A stretch of 17,874 bases of DNA from contig JAZDKP010000112.1 of NCBI GenBank assembly GCA_043802925.1, positions 1 to 17,874 of the forward strand, in the 5' to 3' direction. Source of the DNA: JAZDKP01 sp043802925. GTDB taxonomy: Bacteria; Fibrobacterota; OXYB2-FULL-49-7; JAEUSG01. Below, piece by piece: positions 14,576-17,874 of the stretch. Position 1 is the stretch's first letter; every line of letters begins with the position of its first letter. Under the pieces are notes generated by a model, which was given only the letters and a program-made list of their open reading frames with translations, had not been told where the DNA came from and did no database searches. The position numbers were made by a program, and so were the translations under genes.

Positions 14576-15133
14576 ATGGAAAAACAGATCCGCGAAATCC
14601 TGAAGCTCATCGGCGAAGACCCAAAGCGCGAGGGACTGCTGAAAACGCCTGAACGGGTGCGCAAGTCCTACGAGTTCCTGACCAAGGGGTACCGGGAAGA
14701 TCCCATCACGCTCATCAAACACGCCATCTTTCACGAGGAATGCAACCACATGATCATCGTGAAGGACATCGAGTTTTACAGCCTTTGCGAGCACCACATG
14801 TTGCCCTTCTTTGGCAAGTGCTATATCGGCTACATTGCCAAGAACAAGGTCTACGGCGTGAGCAAGCTCGCGCGCGTGGTGGAGTGCTTTGCGCGGCGGC
14901 TGCAGGTGCAGGAACGCATGACCCAGCAAATCGCGCGCATCCTCAAGGACACCATCAATGCCGAGGGAGTGGGGGTCATCATGGAGGCCCAGCACCTGTG
15001 CATGATGATGCGCGGGGTCCAGAAGCAGAACTCCGTCATGGTCACCTCGGCCATGCTCGGAAGCTTCCACGACGACAACGCCACGCGCATGGAGTTTTTA
15101 AATCTCGTGGGGCACGGACGGGATGGGGTTTAG
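14576..15133 (+). CDS. folE: GTP cyclohydrolase I (FolE)
   Basis: FolE converts GTP to 7,8-dihydroneopterin triphosphate, the first step of folate and tetrahydropterin synthesis. The zinc site is complete: C71 and H74 in SLCEHHMLPF, and C142 in AQHLCMMMRGVQK. The catalytic His positions H73 and H140 are also present. GVSKLARVVECFARRLQVQERMTQQIA (94-120) and TSAMLGSF (157-164) are standard family blocks. At 185 residues it has the short N-terminus seen in many non-enteric enzymes. It ends the five-gene unit. An AGGAGG site lies inside the end of the preceding gene, and the gap between the two is six bases. A long inverted repeat follows 20 bases after the stop. Confidence 0.97.
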   Translation: MEKQIREILKLIGEDPKREGLLKTPERVRKSYEFLTKGYREDPITLIKHAIFHEECNHMIIVKDIEFYSLCEHHMLPFFGKCYIGYIAKNKVYGVSKLARVVECFARRLQVQERMTQQIARILKDTINAEGVGVIMEAQHLCMMMRGVQKQNSVMVTSAMLGSFHDDNATRMEFLNLVGHGRDGV

Positions 15134-15153
15134 TAAGAATTTGATACTGGTGA

Positions 15154-15227
15154 AGGGTCAAAGGGTCAAAGGGCCAGAGGGGCAAAGGCCTTTTCAAGCG
15201 CCTTTGTCCCTCTGACCCTTTGACCCT
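15154..15227. repeat. Long inverted repeat between convergent folE and icd
   Basis: The arms 15162-15189 and 15200-15227 pair over 28 positions (26 Watson-Crick, one G-U, one mismatch at 15174/15215) around a ten-base loop. The 5' arm is preceded by one more in-register copy of an eight-base unit (AGGGTCAA, from 15154), so the hairpin can slide. The whole element is built from GGGTCAAAGG-like words. It sits between two converging genes without a T-tract, and could act as a bidirectional transcription barrier or be a dispersed repeat element. Confidence 0.8.
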
Positions 15228-15266
15228 GACATCCGATGCCCGGATGAGATTACTGCCTCACGCTCC

Positions 15267-16511
15267 CTACATATTCCCCACAATCGCCTTCCCGAACTCG
15301 CTGCACTTGAGCAGGGTTGCGCCTTCCATGAGGCGGTGGAAGTCATACGTCACCCTTTTCTGGCCGATGGTTTTGTCGATGGCCGAAACAATCAAATCCG
15401 CGACCTCGGTCCAGCCCAGGTAGCGAAACATCATTTCTCCCGATAAAATAACGGAGCCCGGATTGACCTGGTCCAACCCGGCATATTTGGGCGCGGTGCC
15501 GTGCGTGGCCTCAAAAATGCCGTGGCCCGTGACGTAGTTGATGTTGGCCCCGGGTGCGATGCCGATGCCGCCTACTTGCGCGGCGAGTGCGTCCGAGATG
15601 TAATCGCCGTTGAGGTTGGGCGTGGCGATAACGTCGTATTCCCGCGGCCGGGTCAGAATCTGCTGGAGGAAGGCGTCGGCAATGATGTCCTTCACGATGA
15701 TTTCGCGGCCATTCTTTTTAAAAACCTGCCACGGCCCGCCCTGGTAGTCCGCGGCGCCGTATTCGCGCCGGGCGAGCTGGTAACCCCATTCGCGGAACGC
15801 ACCCTCGGTGTACTTCTGGATGTTGCCTTTGTGCACCAGCGTGACGCTCTTCCGGTTGTTGGCAATGGTATAATCGAGGGCCGCGCGCATGAGCCGCTCG
15901 GTGCCTTCACTTGACATGGGCTTGATGCCGATTCCGGAGGTCTGGGGAAAGCGTATTTTTTTCACCTTCATCTCGTTCATCAGAAAATCAACCACCTTTT
16001 TCACCTCGGGGGTGCCGGCCTGCCATTCAATGCCTGCGTAAACGTCCTCCGTGTTTTCGCGGAAGATGATCATGTCCACCGCGCCCGGGTCCTTGACCGG
16101 GCTTGGGACGCCCTGGAACCAGCGCACGGGGCGAACGCAGGCGTAGAGGTCGAGTTCCTGGCGCAGGGCCACGTTGAGCGAGCGGATGCCGCCGCCCACG
16201 GGCGTGGTGAGCGGGCCCTTAATGCCCACGAGGTATTCGCGGAACGCGGCCAATGTGGTCTCGGGCAGCCAGTTCCCGGTCTGTTTGAAGGCGTCCTCGC
16301 CCGCGAGCACCTCCATCCAGGCGATGGCGCGCTTTCCAGCATAGGCCTTCTTTACTGCCGCGTCAAAGACCGCGACCGATGCGTTCCAAATATCCGGGCC
16401 CGTTCCGTCGCCCCGGATGAAGGGGATAATCGGGTTGTCGGGAACATTCAGCCGGTCGTTTGAAAGGGTGATTTTTCTGCCGTTTGCCGGGCGGGTTGTT
16501 TTTTCGGCCAT
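15267..16511 (-). CDS. icd: NADP-dependent isocitrate dehydrogenase
   Basis: The enzyme oxidatively decarboxylates isocitrate to 2-oxoglutarate in the citric acid cycle and yields NADPH. The 414-residue sequence is E. coli Icd-like throughout: GPLTTPVGGGIRSLNVALRQELDLY with S111, the equivalent of the AceK-phosphorylated Ser113, K228 (HKGNIQKYTEGAF), and D303 and D307 in NLNGDYISDALAAQVGG. The NADP-specificity residues K342/Y343 and Y389/R393 are present. An alternative TTG start at 16556 would add 15 residues. The ATG at 16511 has AGGAG seven bases upstream and gives the family length, so it is preferred. It converges on folE and diverges from aroA. An AceK gene is not in the window, so phosphorylation is only a possibility. 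Confidence 0.97.
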   Translation of the reverse strand: MAEKTTRPANGRKITLSNDRLNVPDNPIIPFIRGDGTGPDIWNASVAVFDAAVKKAYAGKRAIAWMEVLAGEDAFKQTGNWLPETTLAAFREYLVGIKGPLTTPVGGGIRSLNVALRQELDLYACVRPVRWFQGVPSPVKDPGAVDMIIFRENTEDVYAGIEWQAGTPEVKKVVDFLMNEMKVKKIRFPQTSGIGIKPMSSEGTERLMRAALDYTIANNRKSVTLVHKGNIQKYTEGAFREWGYQLARREYGAADYQGGPWQVFKKNGREIIVKDIIADAFLQQILTRPREYDVIATPNLNGDYISDALAAQVGGIGIAPGANINYVTGHGIFEATHGTAPKYAGLDQVNPGSVILSGEMMFRYLGWTEVADLIVSAIDKTIGQKRVTYDFHRLMEGATLLKCSEFGKAIVGNM

Positions 16512-16578
16512 GCGAGGCTCCTGGTTTTTGAAGGATACGGGTTTTTTGTTCGACAATAGGGATAAAAATAAAATATTC

Positions 16579-16608
16579 GAACAATGGCATGAAGAACAAC
16601 GGCATGAA
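16579..16608. repeat. Tandem 15-bp direct repeat in the icd leader
   Basis: GAACAATGGCATGAA (16579-16593) is followed immediately by GAACAACGGCATGAA (16594-16608). The two copies differ at one base. It lies 68-97 bases upstream of the icd start codon and downstream of the likely icd promoter, so it would be in the transcript. It could be a pair of regulator-binding sites or the product of replication slippage. Confidence 0.75.
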
Positions 16609-16621
16609 ACAGATACGTTTA

Positions 16622-16650
16622 TTGTATCTTAAATAAAATTTAATTATATT
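16622..16650 (+). promoter_or_regulatory. Candidate sigma-70 promoter for aroA
   Basis: TTGTAT (16622-16627) and TATATT (16645-16650) are separated by an ideal 17 bases in an AT-rich setting, 47 bases before the aroA ATG. Transcription would begin near 16657 and leave a short leader that contains the AGGAGTGA ribosome site. Confidence 0.5.
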
Positions 16651-16655
16651 GGCAA
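16626..16655 (-). promoter_or_regulatory. Candidate sigma-70 promoter for icd
   Basis: On the minus strand, TTGCCA (16655-16650) is followed after 18 bases by TAAGAT (16631-16626). A perfect TATAAT (16648-16643) lies between them but has no good -35. Either reading puts the icd start of transcription inside the region used by the aroA promoter. The choice between them is uncertain. Confidence 0.3.
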
Positions 16656-16697
16656 AACAGTCCAGCCGTTTCGTCAGCATAATCAGGAGTGAAAACC

Positions 16698-17874
16698 ATG
16701 AACTTCAAAGTCACCCAGTCCGTATTGTCCGGAAAACTGGATGTTCCGGCCTCCAAGTCCCATACGCTCCGCGCCGCAGTCATCGCCGCCCTGGCCAAGG
16801 GCTCGTCCACCATCCGCAACCCGCTCACGTCCGCCGATACCCTTGCCTGCATTGAGGCCCTCAAGCTCCTTGGTGCGACCGAGGAACAGGGCGCGGACTG
16901 GACCATCACCGGGTTCGAGGGGCGTCCCCGCGTCCCCGAGAGGGTCATTGACGTTAAAAACTCCGGCACCACCATTAATTTTCTCTCCGCCGTGGCCGCG
17001 CTTGCGGACGGTGAAATAGAGCTCACGGGCGATGAATCCATCCAGAAGCGGCCGATGCAGCCGCTCCTGTCCGCGCTTAAAATGCTGGGCGCGGCCCGCG
17101 CCGAATCCAAGGAGAACAACCACTGCCCGCCGGTCATCATCCGCGGCCGGCTGTTTGGCGGCAGCGCCACGGTTGAGGGCGTCAGCTCGCAGTTTGTGTC
17201 CGCCCTCCTGCTCACGGCGCCGTTGCTGCGCAAGCAGACCGAGCTCAAGGTGGTGCGCCTGTACGAACGGCCCTATGTTGACATGACCCTCGCCTGGCTC
17301 AAGAAAATGGGCATCGAGGTCGGCAAGCTGGGCCGGAATAACTTCACCATCCCCGGCGGGCAGGCCTATTACGGCTTTGCCACCTCCATCCCGGCCGACT
17401 TTTCCAGCGCTGCATTCCCGCTGATTGGCGCGCTCATCACGGGCGGTGATGTGCTGCTCACCGGGCTCGATATGACCGACACCCAGGGCGATAAGCGGCT
17501 CTTTGAGCTTGTGCAGGAAATGGGCGCGAGTGTTATTCGTGAAGAAGGCGGGCTTCGCGTCAAGCCTGGCGAGTCCTTGGAGGGTGTTAAAATCGACCTT
17601 AACGATATGCCCGATGCCCTGCCCGCGCTCGCGGTGCTGGGCTGCTTCACGGACGATGAAATGGAACTCACCCATGTTACCCAGGCGCGCATCAAAGAGA
17701 CGGACCGCATCACGGTCATGTGCCAGGAACTCAAGAAGATGGGCGCGGACATCGAAGAGACCCAGGACGGCCTCATCATCTGTAAAAGCGAACTCAAGGG
17801 AGCCGAAGTTGACGGCCACGGCGACCATCGGGTGGTCATGGCGCTTGCCATGGCCGGGCTCGCGGCCGAGGGTG
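16698..17874 (+). CDS. aroA: 3-phosphoshikimate 1-carboxyvinyltransferase (EPSP synthase), 3' end outside the window
   Basis: AroA transfers an enolpyruvyl group from PEP to shikimate-3-phosphate in the shikimate pathway. The window holds 392 codons and no stop, so it is truncated by the edge; a full protein would be about 420-430 residues. Seen are VPASKSHTLRAAVIAAL (16-32, with K20 and R25), NSGTT (88-92), QKRPMQPLLSAL (116-127), the substrate-binding SSQFVSALLL (163-172), the probable catalytic Asp in NDMPDALPALAVLG (302-315), KETDRI (333-338), and DHRVVMALAMAGLA (376-389). The NSGTT motif continues INF where most enzymes have MRxL, so the Arg there is missing. AGGAGTGA precedes the ATG. 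MurA, a relative, is excluded by the DHR and KETDR context. Confidence 0.93.
   Translation, partial: MNFKVTQSVLSGKLDVPASKSHTLRAAVIAALAKGSSTIRNPLTSADTLACIEALKLLGATEEQGADWTITGFEGRPRVPERVIDVKNSGTTINFLSAVAALADGEIELTGDESIQKRPMQPLLSALKMLGAARAESKENNHCPPVIIRGRLFGGSATVEGVSSQFVSALLLTAPLLRKQTELKVVRLYERPYVDMTLAWLKKMGIEVGKLGRNNFTIPGGQAYYGFATSIPADFSSAAFPLIGALITGGDVLLTGLDMTDTQGDKRLFELVQEMGASVIREEGGLRVKPGESLEGVKIDLNDMPDALPALAVLGCFTDDEMELTHVTQARIKETDRITVMCQELKKMGADIEETQDGLIICKSELKGAEVDGHGDHRVVMALAMAGLAAEG

Larger units (their letters stand above)
16512..16697. promoter_or_regulatory. AT-rich divergent regulatory region between icd and aroA
   Basis: This 186-base region is much richer in A/T than its surroundings and holds the leaders of both genes. 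It contains the icd ribosome site (AGGAG on the minus strand), the 15-bp tandem repeat, face-to-face promoter candidates centred on 16622-16655, and the aroA ribosome site AGGAGTGA at 16685-16692. No small gene is supported. Confidence 0.65.

Noticed and set aside
13817..15070. 417-codon minus-strand open frame antisense to folM-folX-folE
   Set aside because: It spans three real plus-strand genes with conserved active sites. The antisense protein is His/Asp/Gly-rich and unrecognisable.
16512..16556. Upstream TTG start for icd
   Set aside because: No ribosome site, and the added 15 residues are not family-like. The ATG at 16511 has AGGAG at ideal distance.
16683..17828. 381-codon minus-strand open frame antisense to aroA
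   Set aside because: Shadow of aroA, whose plus-strand frame is open to the window edge and carries EPSP synthase motifs.
16698..17874. MurA (UDP-GlcNAc enolpyruvyl transferase) instead of AroA
   Set aside because: The PASKSHTLR, QKRPMQPL, SSQFVSALLL, KETDRI and DHR motifs are those of EPSP synthase, and the MurA catalytic Cys loop is absent.

Overview
The window is a GC-rich bacterial chromosomal segment, with an AT-richer first kilobase. It carries housekeeping and motility genes. The flagellar gene order (motE/ylxF-like, fliK, flgD, small hook-region gene, flgE, flbD/swrD-like, fliL, fliM, fliY) is that of the Bacillus fla/che operon and is also found in spirochaetes and other deep branches. 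The sigma-54-like promoter, the FolM/FolX-type pterin genes and the E. coli-like NADP isocitrate dehydrogenase argue against an ordinary Firmicute. A diderm, motile, deep-branching bacterium is my best reading. The phylum cannot be fixed from this sequence, and no rRNA or tRNA gene is visible.

Layout. (1) 36-707: a REP-associated tyrosine transposase (RAYT). (2) 708-981: non-coding, with a good sigma-54-type promoter match at 882-897. (3) 982-10483: nine co-directional flagellar genes for stator support (MotE-like, FlbD), hook building (FliK, FlgD, the small protein, FlgE), FliL and the C-ring switch (FliM, FliY). The hook gene is bracketed by strong RNA hairpins. A perfect 14-bp stem with a T-tract (10532-10572) closes the unit. 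motA, motB, cheY and the export genes are absent. (4) 10657-15133: five tightly packed co-directional genes: a DUF1015 protein, a PAS-PP2C (SpoIIE-type) phosphatase, a FolM/pteridine-reductase-like SDR, a FolB/FolX-family protein and GTP cyclohydrolase I. The last three form a plausible short route to tetrahydromonapterin. (5) 15154-15227: a long inverted repeat between convergent folE and icd. (6) 15267-16511 (-): icd. (7) 16512-16697: an AT-rich divergent promoter region with a 15-bp tandem repeat. (8) 16698-end (+): aroA, cut off by the window edge.

I see no CRISPR array, prophage, toxin-antitoxin pair or clear defence system, and nothing that I would call a wholly new system. The points most worth a second look are the pairing of a signalling phosphatase with the pterin genes, the degenerate kinase-like tail of that phosphatase, the structured flgE leader, the sigma-54-like promoter, the long inverted repeat after folE, and the tandem repeat in the icd leader.
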